64,000 nucleotides of DNA from Bacteroidales bacterium (GCA_015061115.1 SUXE01000004.1:1-64000), one strand, 5' to 3'. Shown: positions 27,038-36,634, counted from the stretch's first letter. A program made the numbers and translations. The notes: generated from the letters alone by a model not told the origin.

Positions 27038-27310
27038 ATGGAAACAACAGCAATTGAATACTTGTGGGGATATATAAAGTCATTGAGTACAGACAGCAAA
27101 AAATGGTTGTCTGAGAAATTAATCAATGACATTAAGTCTGAAGATAAGAGAAAGAAAACAAAAACTACAAACAAAGGCAAACGAAAAATAGAAGTATCCC
27201 CTGAAATACTCAAATATATGGGTATTGCAGGGAAAGATATCGACTATGACGCAATGATGGAAGAAAAAGCCAAAAGAAAAGGAGATATGAAACTTCTAGT
27301 GAATTTCTAG
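27038..27310 (+). CDS. Small charged protein, antitoxin-like N-terminus
   Basis: 90 residues, inserted between the PASTA and pseudouridine synthase genes. It begins METTAIEYLWGYIKSLSTDS, reminiscent of short Bacteroidales antitoxin-like proteins, followed by a Lys-rich linker (KRKKTKTTNKGKRK) and an acidic helix. No toxin gene is adjacent. ATG 27038 follows an A-rich stretch; the frame extends to 26969 without better support. Function unknown. Confidence 0.6.
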   Translation: METTAIEYLWGYIKSLSTDSKKWLSEKLINDIKSEDKRKKTKTTNKGKRKIEVSPEILKYMGIAGKDIDYDAMMEEKAKRKGDMKLLVNF

Positions 27311-27342
27311 ATTTGTTGAATATCGAATACTAAATAATAGCA

Positions 27343-28422
27343 ATGCAAGACGAAAACGAAGATATAGAGATTTTCAAAGACGGCGAAGCTCCAGAGGCTG
27401 AGCTTGGCAATGACGGTCAACTTCACGAACATTTCCGATTCAGTGTGCCAGAAGGCAAAAAATTGGTACGCATCGACAAATTCCTTGTCGGTGTGATGCC
27501 TCATGTGAGCCGCAACCGTATACAGATGGCGGCGGATTGCCAAACTATCCTGGCCAACGGCAAACCGGTAAAGTCGAGCTACAAAGTGAAGCCGAACGAC
27601 GAGATTTCCGTCATGCTGTCGTACCCGCCATCGGATTTCACAATAATTCCCCAGGATATTCCAATCAATATCGTCTACGAGGATAAGGATGTTGTGCTTG
27701 TCAACAAGGCGGCAGGTATGGTGGTGCATCCAGGATTCGGCAATTTCCAAGGGACATTGCTAAACGCTTTGGCATGGCATCTGAAGGATGACCCAGACTA
27801 CGACACCACAGATCCACGACTTGGACTCGTGCACCGTATAGACAAAGACACATCCGGATTGCTTATAATAGCCAAGAATGACGACGCGAAAAGTGATCTC
27901 GGCAAGCAATTCTTCAACAAGACCACCCGTCGACGCTACAACGCTCTTGTATGGGGAAATGTGGAGAAAGACGAGGGGACAATCGACGCTGATATAGCAC
28001 GTGACCCTAAAGACAGAATGCTCTTCACTACGTTTCCAAACGGAGAAAATCCGTCTGCCAAACATGCAGTGACACATTACAAAGTGTTGGAGAGGTTCGG
28101 TTATGTCACATTGGTGGAGTGTATTCTTGAGACTGGACGCACACATCAGATACGTGTGCACATGAAACATATCGGCCACACTCTGTTTGCCGACGAAAGA
28201 TATGGAGGAATGGAGATACTGCGTGGAGAGCGCACGTCCAGCTACCGTAAGTTTGTAAGCAATTGTTTTGCTATTTGTCCACGTCAGGCACTACATGCCA
28301 AGACACTTGGATTCCGTCATCCACGCACAGGGGAAGAGATGGATTTCGACTCTTCAATTCCTAGCGATATGAAGGCATTACTAGACAAGTGGAGAAATTT
28401 CTATCAGAATCACGTCTATTAA
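27343..28422 (+). CDS. rluD: RluD-family 23S rRNA pseudouridine synthase
   Basis: 359 residues. Isomerises specific uridines in 23S rRNA (1911/1915/1917 for RluD itself). An N-terminal S4 RNA-binding domain (VRIDKFLVGVMPHVSRNRIQ, about residues 45-110) is followed by the RluA catalytic domain with LVHRIDKDTSGLLIIAK holding the catalytic Asp, ALVWGNVEKDEGTID, and GRTHQIRVHMKHIGHTL. The exact target uridines cannot be read from sequence. It is downstream of the PASTA and small genes on the same strand. Confidence 0.92.
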   Translation: MQDENEDIEIFKDGEAPEAELGNDGQLHEHFRFSVPEGKKLVRIDKFLVGVMPHVSRNRIQMAADCQTILANGKPVKSSYKVKPNDEISVMLSYPPSDFTIIPQDIPINIVYEDKDVVLVNKAAGMVVHPGFGNFQGTLLNALAWHLKDDPDYDTTDPRLGLVHRIDKDTSGLLIIAKNDDAKSDLGKQFFNKTTRRRYNALVWGNVEKDEGTIDADIARDPKDRMLFTTFPNGENPSAKHAVTHYKVLERFGYVTLVECILETGRTHQIRVHMKHIGHTLFADERYGGMEILRGERTSSYRKFVSNCFAICPRQALHAKTLGFRHPRTGEEMDFDSSIPSDMKALLDKWRNFYQNHVY

Positions 28423-28456
28423 AAAAGAGTCAGGTCTAAATTCATCAAACATAGTA

Positions 28457-28464
28457 TACTTTTG
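28457..28464 (+). promoter_or_regulatory. Candidate -7 promoter box in front of a possible sRNA
   Basis: TACTTTTG fits TAnnTTTG, but no ORF follows before a terminator ~80-110 bp downstream. Confidence 0.5.
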
Positions 28465-28470
28465 CAATCC

Positions 28471-28579
28471 TCTATTTAAGGATTGAATCAAGCCGTTTAT
28501 AAGTTTGGCGGGAACAATAATTCAGATAGAATCAGGTAGAATAATGAAGAGACGGGGTAATGCCTCGTCTCTTCTTTTT
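28471..28579 (+). ncRNA. Possible small RNA, ~108 nt
   Basis: A -7 box (28457-28464) is followed by a small hairpin (AATCC/GGATT around 28466-28484), an unstructured middle and a strong terminator, with no credible ORF. It matches no RNA family I recognise. The alternative is that the terminator only belongs to the pseudouridine synthase gene. Confidence 0.35.
28546..28579 (+). terminator. Rho-independent terminator
   Basis: A 12-bp stem, 28546-28557 with 28563-28574 (GAAGAGACG/CGTCTCTTC core), is followed by a T-run. Confidence 0.8.
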
Positions 28580-28594
28580 ATTTGTCAATACAGA

Positions 28595-29077
28595 TTAATA
28601 TTCAATCTTGTCAGCTTTGTTTTTCCACGTGTTGAACACTTTAAGAGTGGCGTCACGCAGGATTTGTTTTCTGCTCATGAATCTGTCTTTTGGTTTCTGA
28701 GCGATTTCGTCGTAGATGAATTTGTCGTCAAAACCGATTTCTGCGGCATCGTGCTGTGTGCCAGCGTAGAAATATCGTTCGATGTGTGCCCAGTACATTG
28801 CCGACAGACACATTGGGCATGGTTCACATGAGGCATACAAAGTGCAGCCGCTGAGGTCGAAAGTTTTTAGTTTTTGGCAGGCTTCTCTGATTGCCATCAC
28901 CTCTGCATGAGCGGTCGGATCGTTGTTGAGAGTCACACAGTTGTGTGATGCTGCGATAATCTCTCCCTCTTTGTTCACTATCACGGCGCCGAATGGACCG
29001 CCTCCTTCTTCAACGCTTTTAGCAGACAGGTCTATCGCCATCTGCATGAATTTGATATGTTGTTCTTCGTTTTTCAT
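28595..29077 (-). CDS. Guanine-deaminase-like nucleoside deaminase
   Basis: 160 residues of the zinc cytidine/deoxycytidylate deaminase fold, GuaD (Bacillus) type. Landmarks: GGGPFGAVIVNKEG, the HAEVMAI zinc and proton-shuttle site, CEPCPMCLSAMYWA, and the C-terminal KVFNTWKNKADKIEY that closes the active site of the neighbouring subunit in guanine deaminase. It likely deaminates guanine to xanthine. It stands alone. Confidence 0.9.
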   Translation of the reverse strand: MKNEEQHIKFMQMAIDLSAKSVEEGGGPFGAVIVNKEGEIIAASHNCVTLNNDPTAHAEVMAIREACQKLKTFDLSGCTLYASCEPCPMCLSAMYWAHIERYFYAGTQHDAAEIGFDDKFIYDEIAQKPKDRFMSRKQILRDATLKVFNTWKNKADKIEY

Positions 29078-29169
29078 AGTCTCGATGTTTTATGGTTTGT
29101 TATTTTGTAAATATAATGAAAAAAGGGGAATGTTGTAGACGGAGGATAAACTTTTATTGATTATTTCAC

Positions 29170-30090
29170 TTATGGTTGTTGATTGTATCGTGGTTGGTCG
29201 GAAGAATTATGCATAGGTCTGTAGTTTGATATCCTCAGCTCATGTAACGATGTTTTCAATTTCCCATTTTTTAACGAGATTTCAAGTAGCGACGACTTGT
29301 GTCTGGCCATTTTGTTGTGGTCAAATATCAGATTCCCCAGACTATAGTAGACGGGACAATTCCCCAATCGCATTGTATCTTGCACGACGTGGGGATGATG
29401 GCCTACTATGACATCTGCACCTGCCCCGACCAGCAGTTTTGCTATATTCTCCTGTTTTTGACTATGGATAGGTTCATATTCGTCTCCCCAATGCAAAATA
29501 ACGACAGCTTTTGCCTTTTTGTCAGATCTTTTATACTCTTCTATCGCCTTAGACAATTGAGATTGCCAATAGGACACGTATTGGCTGTTACCCAATAGAT
29601 TTGCATTGAATAGAGCTATTCTGTTGTCTCCTTTCTCTATTTTGGTTGGAGAGAATGGATTTGAACTGACTGAGATTATCCCTGCACGAGACAAAGATTC
29701 CAACGTCTGCTTATAGCCAAGTTCTCCTTGGTCGTGGGTGTGGTTGTTTTCCAAACAGGCATGGGTCACTCCGTTTTTCAGGAGACTGTCTGCGAAAACA
29801 GGTGAGGCTCGGAATTGATATTTTTTGTGTTGTGGGATAAGGGTATCTGTCAGCGGACATTCCAAATTAATGATGGAGGCATCCGCTGATTTAAGATCTT
29901 CCCTGATTCCGTTAAATAGAAAACTTACGCCATAATTATCTATTACTCTTCCGATACCACGGTCGAGCATCACGTCGCCGCCGATGAGGATTTTCAATTC
30001 CTCATCAGAATGCGAAGAGCAGGATGTCATCATTAAGATGGGAAAGAGGATAAGTATAAAATCCTTAAAAAAACCATCCTTCGTTTTCAT
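29170..30090 (-). CDS. CapA-family lipoprotein
   Basis: 306 residues, lipobox MMTSC. CapA/PgsA-type metallophosphatase-like domain: GGDVMLDRGIGRVI at the start, ASIINLECPLTD, LENNHTHDQG, and HWGDEYEPIHSQKQ followed by GADVIVGHHPHVVQD. Family members are linked to poly-gamma-glutamate capsule anchoring, but no capB/capC is present, so the substrate is open. The start overlaps the end of the DUF3160 gene by 26 bp; probable operon. Confidence 0.88.
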   Translation of the reverse strand: MKTKDGFFKDFILILFPILMMTSCSSHSDEELKILIGGDVMLDRGIGRVIDNYGVSFLFNGIREDLKSADASIINLECPLTDTLIPQHKKYQFRASPVFADSLLKNGVTHACLENNHTHDQGELGYKQTLESLSRAGIISVSSNPFSPTKIEKGDNRIALFNANLLGNSQYVSYWQSQLSKAIEEYKRSDKKAKAVVILHWGDEYEPIHSQKQENIAKLLVGAGADVIVGHHPHVVQDTMRLGNCPVYYSLGNLIFDHNKMARHKSSLLEISLKNGKLKTSLHELRISNYRPMHNSSDQPRYNQQP

Positions 30091-32707
30091 CCTCTTCAGA
30101 ATCGCTAAATTCCCAACCTCTTAAAGTTCGATTTCCCACATTTTGACGAATTCTTAATCTCTTATCTCCAGATAAGATATACGGAGCCATCCATTTCTGA
30201 CGACCTACGTTATAGTCGTTATTAAGTTCTTTTCTCCAGTCATCGTCATTCAGTCTCCCTCCAAAGACAGCAAGACGATAATCATAAACAGCACCTTCAG
30301 TTAGATATATATGGCCATTATTCTCTACCAATACATAGATACTATTAACAAGTCCAAGACCTGCGTGAAGGATTCCGTTATCAGGAGCGTTTAATATCTG
30401 TCTTGTGTAAATGTCTGCGACCTTTGCGATATCTGTTTTGCTGATTTGACTTCCATCGTTGAAAGTTAATGAGTTGAAGAAATATTCGTATTCTGGTCCA
30501 GTAACAAGGTTTTCATAAAAAGGTTCTCCAGCCAATTCCTTTTTTGTTATTTCCAGATATTTTTCTGCTTTTTCAAGCAACCAATTGCACTTGTAACTAG
30601 ATTCAGAGTCGACATCATTTTCCTTAAAAACTTTTTTTGTCAAGTTGATTAATTCAATTGATTTCTCCCAAAATTCAAGGTTCGGTTCTACGATGTCCGA
30701 ATACCAATCAGGTTCTGGCATATTTATAATATCTCCACCTTCACCACCTTCGCAACCTCCAGGCTGTTCAGCATACAATATTGTGGTATGTTTAAGTTCT
30801 GCCCACGATGCCAATGCTGTATTCGTATTTTTCATCTGCCAAGCCTCAGTCTTCATGTAGTCTGGTTTAGTCCCTTTATTCTGCAAAGAGACAAGGGCCT
30901 CTATATTTTTGTTGTAGATGGTCTTGTTGAAATCAGGGTAGTTTTTGAATTTCGACTTCATTTTTGTGCTGGAAGAAGCATAGTCTGTCCATTTCTTTGT
31001 TCCAGGATCAGTATTGTTCAATAAATTTTCGGCAACTGTATTTCCGAATGCGGTCAGCACATCAAGTCCATCGGGGAAAGGCCTGTCGCTTTCAGGAGCG
31101 ATGTCGCACATCCACATCAGCACCTCCGCATCTGGAGTATAACGTTGTGGCATGAAATTAACTTCAGTGACAGGTCCTCCATCGACCCTGTTAAATATTC
31201 TATTGCATCTGCTGTTTTCTTTCTCCAAGTAAGCCCTTACGGAAGCTAATTTGTTAGAGTCTTTAAGATCAGCGTCACATTTAATTCCAAAATTAGAAGC
31301 GAGTTTACTTGAAATATCCATCATAGAACAGTTGTCAACCTCTCCAATCAAAAAAGTAAGCAGGTTGTTTACTTTTGCCATCTTCTTCTTTAACGATGGA
31401 TTTGATCTCTCATATTGCAACGACAAGAAAAGAGGATATATAATATTTTCATCCTTTGCAATTGTGTACTTAGCACTTTGCAACCACATCATCGTCTTAA
31501 AATACTTTTGTGTGTTTGAATTTCTAGTGTAGAAACCACGTGGTTTGAACAAACTATACTGCATGTTTATATTAAGTAATGAAGATTTATTGTCCGACTC
31601 AGAATTGATCGCATTTATTTCAAATTCATAGATGTCTCGTAAATTATCTGGTAATTCGTTATCGCTTCCAGTAGCCAATTTGTCTGCAATAGCATAATAT
31701 ACAACAGCATGTTCAGCCAATGGACGTATTGAGTTGTCTTTGCATGAATTCAACTCTTTCAAACTTTGATCAAGCATTTCCTTTATGAAATTACATATCA
31801 GAGGATATATATCATTCTCTTCAACAGTTTGAAGTTGCCATGCCAGATATGCGTTATAAGCGGATAGGTAAAGATCTGTAGTGATATAATGAGGCAATCC
31901 ATGATAGTATTCGTAAGGATTATACATTTGCTCTGCTCTCGTCTCCGAAATACAGAAATTGTTCTTGCGAAGCAAATCAAGTGCATTAGGGCATGGAACA
32001 CGTAAATAATTAGTGTTTTCAGCAAGGTCCAGATTAAGCAGTTTCAAACCATTTTTCTGGACATAACGGTTTTTCAGGCGTTCTGCAATCTCATTGTCTA
32101 CTCTTTTGACAAAAGATGCTTCCTCTGCATTCAGCTTGATTTTTGAATATGTTTTTGGATAATCAGATTTCCACAGTTTCCAATATTCACTTTTTTTCTC
32201 CTTAATACTATCCTGAGCATATTTTTTCACAACAGGTTTTATCGTATTTATATACTCATTTATATTGTTGAATTTTTCATACAGATCTCCCTCCTTAAAC
32301 CAATGCCCATGCTTTGCGTACGGAATGCTACGGAGCACACGCAATTCTTCATAACTAAAGTTGTGGATAGGCATATCGTAGTTCAGATTATTATATAGAC
32401 TATCCAAATTAAAGGATAACCCATATGTGCCATTTGGTGCGGCGCAATCTTCTACTCTTGTGGCAAAACTCCACTCAAACGATCCACTAGAAAAAGCTGA
32501 TTCATTTCTTTCTGGGGTATCTACACCATATGAATTATAATCGGAAGTCTGTTGACTTTTTTCTTCTTCCGAAGAAGTGACTTCTTCCTTATTTGTTGTC
32601 TGAATTCCTTTATCTCCATCAGAAGCACATCCGACAAATGAGATGGCAAGAGAGAAAAATATGCTTTTTGAAATATTGATATAATCCATTTTCTTGTGTT
32701 TTGTCAT
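30065..32707 (-). CDS. DUF3160 lipoprotein
   Basis: 880 residues, lipobox SFVGC, then an acidic and Ser-rich linker. The large DUF3160 domain is helical, with the conserved LPHYITTDLYLSAYNAYLAW segment near residue 265 and a C-terminal PDNGILHAGLGLVNSIYVLV region. DUF3160 proteins are surface lipoproteins of unknown function. The gene begins 3 bp after the preceding stop and overlaps CapA. ATG 32689 is an alternative start. Confidence 0.85.
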   Translation of the reverse strand: MTKHKKMDYINISKSIFFSLAISFVGCASDGDKGIQTTNKEEVTSSEEEKSQQTSDYNSYGVDTPERNESAFSSGSFEWSFATRVEDCAAPNGTYGLSFNLDSLYNNLNYDMPIHNFSYEELRVLRSIPYAKHGHWFKEGDLYEKFNNINEYINTIKPVVKKYAQDSIKEKKSEYWKLWKSDYPKTYSKIKLNAEEASFVKRVDNEIAERLKNRYVQKNGLKLLNLDLAENTNYLRVPCPNALDLLRKNNFCISETRAEQMYNPYEYYHGLPHYITTDLYLSAYNAYLAWQLQTVEENDIYPLICNFIKEMLDQSLKELNSCKDNSIRPLAEHAVVYYAIADKLATGSDNELPDNLRDIYEFEINAINSESDNKSSLLNINMQYSLFKPRGFYTRNSNTQKYFKTMMWLQSAKYTIAKDENIIYPLFLSLQYERSNPSLKKKMAKVNNLLTFLIGEVDNCSMMDISSKLASNFGIKCDADLKDSNKLASVRAYLEKENSRCNRIFNRVDGGPVTEVNFMPQRYTPDAEVLMWMCDIAPESDRPFPDGLDVLTAFGNTVAENLLNNTDPGTKKWTDYASSSTKMKSKFKNYPDFNKTIYNKNIEALVSLQNKGTKPDYMKTEAWQMKNTNTALASWAELKHTTILYAEQPGGCEGGEGGDIINMPEPDWYSDIVEPNLEFWEKSIELINLTKKVFKENDVDSESSYKCNWLLEKAEKYLEITKKELAGEPFYENLVTGPEYEYFFNSLTFNDGSQISKTDIAKVADIYTRQILNAPDNGILHAGLGLVNSIYVLVENNGHIYLTEGAVYDYRLAVFGGRLNDDDWRKELNNDYNVGRQKWMAPYILSGDKRLRIRQNVGNRTLRGWEFSDSEEDENEGWFF

Positions 32708-32710
32708 TAT

Positions 32711-33229
32711 TTATTGTAAAAATCTTTTTAGTCTCAATCCAAATCTTCCAAGTCTGTATTCTCCTTCATGTATCACTCCATTCTTGTCTTTCTCGTATGT
32801 ATGGACAATAGCTGGAGTTTTATCTCTTTCAATATAGAAGTCCTGCACTCTATGTACCAGTTTAGACCCCATCCACAGTCTTATTATGGCATGCCTGTCT
32901 GCAATCCGGTAAAGGAAGAGGCGTTTCTCCATGACTGGATCATACTTCGTTTTTTTTATCACACCCACTGCAATTTCTGGTACTCCGTCGCCATCAAGAT
33001 CTCCGTGATCAAACTTATAAATCTTCCATGGCAAAATCATCCTTGATAAAAGTTTGCCGTTTTCGGATAGACACAAAGCGTGTAGACTGTCATGTTTGTG
33101 ATCGAGCCATACCGTCTTACCTTCCCATTCGAATTTATCCGTTCCATATTTCGAATCAGATGTCCGACTACACGATGCCACAAGAACAATCGTAGCAATC
33201 ATTATAAAATTACGGAATTTCATTTGCAT
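32711..33229 (-). CDS. Small lipoprotein with FG-GAP-like motif
   Basis: 172 residues, lipobox LVASC. Contains YKFDHGDLDGDGVPEIAVGV, a DxDxDG calcium-binding FG-GAP/VCBS-type loop, within a beta-propeller-like run. First gene of the minus-strand lipoprotein operon with DUF3160 and CapA. Several in-frame starts exist (33283, 33244, 33229, 33223); 33229 gives a compact signal peptide. Confidence 0.72.
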   Translation of the reverse strand: MQMKFRNFIMIATIVLVASCSRTSDSKYGTDKFEWEGKTVWLDHKHDSLHALCLSENGKLLSRMILPWKIYKFDHGDLDGDGVPEIAVGVIKKTKYDPVMEKRLFLYRIADRHAIIRLWMGSKLVHRVQDFYIERDKTPAIVHTYEKDKNGVIHEGEYRLGRFGLRLKRFLQ

Positions 33230-33332
33230 CTTACCACTTTTCATCCACGTCAAAAATAATATTTTTTTTATTGATGTCTGCAAAAAATAATTTTTAATGA
33301 TTAGATTGATCCTGTTATGATATTATTAAAAT

Positions 33333-33362
33333 AAAAAAAGAGACGCACGGCTGTGCGTCTCT
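33333..33362 (-). terminator. Palindromic repeat/terminator, family copy 4
   Basis: AGAGACGCAC (33339-33348) pairs with GTGCGTCTCT (33353-33362) around GGCT. A T-run follows on the minus strand, 27 bp past the PBP1A stop. Confidence 0.8.
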
Positions 33363-33388
33363 ACATCATATATATGATATTATTCGTT

Positions 33389-35824
33389 TTATTCGAAGAT
33401 TCCTTCCACTGCGTTCTCCTCTACTTTCTGGTCTCCAGTGTTCTGGTTTTTACAGTTGTAAGTCTCCTTCACGTTGAACTTGCATTTTCTGTCGTAGTGA
33501 AGAGAAGGATCATCAAATACTTTGTTCATGTATACACCCCATATAGGAAGAGCTGTAGATGAACCCTGTCCGTTACGTAGGTTGTCGAAGTGGATATCAC
33601 GGTCTTCTCCTCCTACCCATACACCTGTGATAAGATCAGGAATGAATGCCATGAACCATCCGTCGGAGTTGTTCTGTGTAGTTCCTGTCTTTCCTGCCAT
33701 CTCTGTCTCCCAACCGATTCTGTATGCGTGCTTTGGACGTCCTGGCTCCCATGGAATAGTGAAGTTGAACGACGCTGCTGACGAACGGATTCTCAATCCT
33801 GTACCACCGTCGATCACGCCTCTCATCAATGAGATCATCTTTTCTGAAGTCTCGTCACTGAAGATCTCCTTCATGCGTGGGCTGAATGTGGCCAATAGGT
33901 TTCCGTTGTTGTCGAAAATGCTCTCAACATAAACTGGCTCAATCTGGATTCCATGGTTGGCAAACGCTGTGTATGCGGCACACATCTCGGCGATAGTCAA
34001 GTCACAAACTCCAAGACAAAGTGAGTAAACTGGCTCGATCTCCTGGTTTTTGATGCCGAATGAGTGAAGCAGTTTCACGAATCCTTCTGGATGATACTGC
34101 ATCATGATTCTTGCTGATGTCCAGTTGTTGGATGTCTGCAGACCACGTTTCAAAGTGATCATCTGTCCGATCTCCTTCTTTCCAGACTCTCCGTAAGGCA
34201 CGTTCTTTGGCTGCCAGATAGTGTAGTCGTCTTCTCTCAGTCCTGTCTGCACTTTTATTGATGGCTGAGTGTTTGCCACCTCATCGCATGGGTTCATACC
34301 GTTCTCCATAGCGTATGCGTAAAGGAATGGTTTGATTGTTGATCCTACCTGACGGCGTCCGACTGTACACATGTCATATTGGAAGAAACGGAAGTCAGGA
34401 CCACCTACGTATGCTTTCACATGTCCGTTCTTTGGATCGATACTCATCATTCCGCTTCGTAGGAAATGCTTGTTGTAGATGATTGAGTCAAGTGGAGTAA
34501 GAACTGTGTCTTTTGTTCCATTTTCCCAATCAAACACAGACATTGGCACTTTAGTGTTGAAAGCCGTTTTGATTTCCGCTGCTGAGGCTCCGGCTGCTTT
34601 CATGCGTTGGTATCTGTCAGTAAGACGCATCGCCTTCTGAAGCATAGAGTCTCTTTGTGCTTTCGTAGTCTTTGTTGAATATGGGGCTGTGCTGCGTCCT
34701 TTCTTCTCTTTGAAGAATAGTTGCTGGATATGTCCGCCCAAGAACTCTTTGATTGACTCTTCTGCATATTTCTGCATACGAGAATCAACTGTTGTGTGGA
34801 TCTTCAATCCATCTGTGTAAAGATTGTATGGAGTTCCGTCTGGTTTTTTGTTCTTGTTGCACCATCCGTAAAGAGGGTCTGTAGCCCAAGCCAACGAATC
34901 TTCGTAGTATTTCTGACGTGCCCATTTTGGATACTTGCTCTTGATTGGCTCCTCCGCTGTCATCACTTGTCTTAGATACTCACGGAAGTATGGAGCAAGA
35001 CCTTCCTTGTGGTCCACTTTGTTGAAATGTAATGTGATAGGAAGGTTCGACAAAGAGTCTTTCTCAGCTGCAGTGATGAAGCCTGCTTTTTCCATCTGTC
35101 CGAAAACGACGTTGCGTCGGCCTATACACTTCTCGTAGCGGCTCTCTCGGCGAGGGTTGTAAAGGGCTGGGTTTTTTAGCATACCCACAAGCAACGCAGC
35201 TTCTTCTAATTTCAGTTTGTCTGGAGTAGTGGAGAAATAGACCTGTGCTGCAGAACGAATTCCCACCGCATTGTTAAGGAAGTCGAACTTGTTGAGATAC
35301 ATGGTCATGATCTCTTCCTTAGTATAAAACTTTTCTAGTTTTGCGGCGATCACCCACTCTGTAGGCTTCTGCATCGCACGTTCCATCTTATCTCTGGCAA
35401 CATCTGTGTAAAGCAGTTTTGCTAGCTGTTGGGTGATTGTCGAACCACCTCCTGAGTTTTTCTGCTGTAGGATCACAGATTTGAAAATCGCACGGAAAAG
35501 AGATTTGAAATCGATTCCTGAGTGCTCCTTGAAACGGATGTCCTCTGTAGCGATCAATGCGTTCACAAGGTTTGGAGATATGTCTTCATAAGCAGTGAAG
35601 ACGCGGTTCTCGCTCGACTGGAAATAACGTCCGAGAACAACACCGTCGCATGAGAAAATTTCTGTCGCAAATTTATTCTTTGGACTTTGCAATTCTTCAA
35701 CTGGGGGAAGGTGACCGAATGAACCATTCTTGATACCAACAAACATTCCGATGACAGCTATTACAACTATCAAAAAGATTGCCCAGAAGGCAATGGATAT
35801 TTTACCGCTTATACTCATTTTCAT
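33389..35824 (-). CDS. mrcA: Class A penicillin-binding protein 1A
   Basis: 811 residues. Bifunctional peptidoglycan synthase in the inner membrane. One N-terminal transmembrane helix (about residues 8-30). The GT51 domain has ATEDIRFKEHSGID and GGGSTITQQLAK (catalytic Glu and lipid II site). The transpeptidase domain has the SxxK motif GSTIKP with Ser495, SNN in TSNNWTSA, and AGKTGTTQNNSDGW as the KTG box. The C-terminal tail is Asn/Lys-rich. ATG 35818 is an alternative start. A TAGCTTTG box lies upstream. lrgBA follow the same strand on the far side. Confidence 0.95.
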   Translation of the reverse strand: MKMSISGKISIAFWAIFLIVVIAVIGMFVGIKNGSFGHLPPVEELQSPKNKFATEIFSCDGVVLGRYFQSSENRVFTAYEDISPNLVNALIATEDIRFKEHSGIDFKSLFRAIFKSVILQQKNSGGGSTITQQLAKLLYTDVARDKMERAMQKPTEWVIAAKLEKFYTKEEIMTMYLNKFDFLNNAVGIRSAAQVYFSTTPDKLKLEEAALLVGMLKNPALYNPRRESRYEKCIGRRNVVFGQMEKAGFITAAEKDSLSNLPITLHFNKVDHKEGLAPYFREYLRQVMTAEEPIKSKYPKWARQKYYEDSLAWATDPLYGWCNKNKKPDGTPYNLYTDGLKIHTTVDSRMQKYAEESIKEFLGGHIQQLFFKEKKGRSTAPYSTKTTKAQRDSMLQKAMRLTDRYQRMKAAGASAAEIKTAFNTKVPMSVFDWENGTKDTVLTPLDSIIYNKHFLRSGMMSIDPKNGHVKAYVGGPDFRFFQYDMCTVGRRQVGSTIKPFLYAYAMENGMNPCDEVANTQPSIKVQTGLREDDYTIWQPKNVPYGESGKKEIGQMITLKRGLQTSNNWTSARIMMQYHPEGFVKLLHSFGIKNQEIEPVYSLCLGVCDLTIAEMCAAYTAFANHGIQIEPVYVESIFDNNGNLLATFSPRMKEIFSDETSEKMISLMRGVIDGGTGLRIRSSAASFNFTIPWEPGRPKHAYRIGWETEMAGKTGTTQNNSDGWFMAFIPDLITGVWVGGEDRDIHFDNLRNGQGSSTALPIWGVYMNKVFDDPSLHYDRKCKFNVKETYNCKNQNTGDQKVEENAVEGIFE

Positions 35825-35856
35825 TTAAACTCTTAGAAAGAAGTCTTTGTTTGTTA

Positions 35857-35864
35857 CAAAGCTA
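35857..35864 (-). promoter_or_regulatory. Candidate -7 promoter box for PBP1A
   Basis: The minus strand reads TAGCTTTG, 33 bp before the PBP1A start. Confidence 0.5.
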
Positions 35865-35944
35865 CTGCTTTTTTCTCTTTTAATGAAGGTTTTTCGTTAT
35901 TTTCTGCTTTTCGAGCAGCATTTGAATACTTAGTATATAATAAT

Positions 35945-36634
35945 TTACATTATCCATTCAAGGATTGTTGGGGCGACGATGGCAGTCAGGATGCCGTTGA
36001 TCGACAATCCCAAACCGGCGTAGGCTCCGTATCGTGGACTGATCTCCATCACGCGTGACGTGCCGACAGCATGTGATGCTGTGCCCATACTCAAACTTTC
36101 ACCGATTGTACTTTTGGCTTTTGTCAGACGGAAGATGCTTAGCCCGAATATCGCTCCGAAGATGCCTGTGCATACCACCGCAGATACTGTAAGAGCAGGA
36201 ATACCTCCCGTCAACTCTGACACTTGCATCGCGATCGGGGTGGTGACTGATTTGGGAGCGAGCGAGAGCACGACCTCATCTGTGGCTCCAAGCCATTTGG
36301 CTATGTAGACGACGCTGAAAATTCCGACTAAACATCCCACTATTTGAGATACAAGAATAGGAAGTATCTGTTTCTTGATGTCGTCCAACTGCAGGTAGAG
36401 GGGCACTCCTAACGCCACTACGCATGGGGATAGCCAAATTTCAATCATGGCTCCTGCCTCTTTATATTTACTATAGTCTATTCCTGTGATTTTCAGGAAG
36501 ATGATAATAGCCGCAATACTCAATAAAATAGGGTTGAGCAACACGAAGTTTGTACGCTTCTGAATGTATTTCGACACTGCATATACTCCAAATGTCAGCG
36601 CAAGAAGAAAGTATTTATTTTCTATGATTTCCAT
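35945..36634 (-). CDS. lrgB: LrgB/CidB-family membrane protein
   Basis: 229 residues, about seven or eight transmembrane helices. The family signature LAPKSVTTPIAMQVSELTGG and GTASHAVGTSRVMEI are present. LrgB works with LrgA in holin-like control of murein hydrolase export and, in some species, pyruvate transport. ATG 36634 (MEIIENKYF) is chosen; the frame extends to 36649. It overlaps the lrgA end, so translational coupling is likely. Confidence 0.9.
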   Translation of the reverse strand: MEIIENKYFLLALTFGVYAVSKYIQKRTNFVLLNPILLSIAAIIIFLKITGIDYSKYKEAGAMIEIWLSPCVVALGVPLYLQLDDIKKQILPILVSQIVGCLVGIFSVVYIAKWLGATDEVVLSLAPKSVTTPIAMQVSELTGGIPALTVSAVVCTGIFGAIFGLSIFRLTKAKSTIGESLSMGTASHAVGTSRVMEISPRYGAYAGLGLSINGILTAIVAPTILEWIM

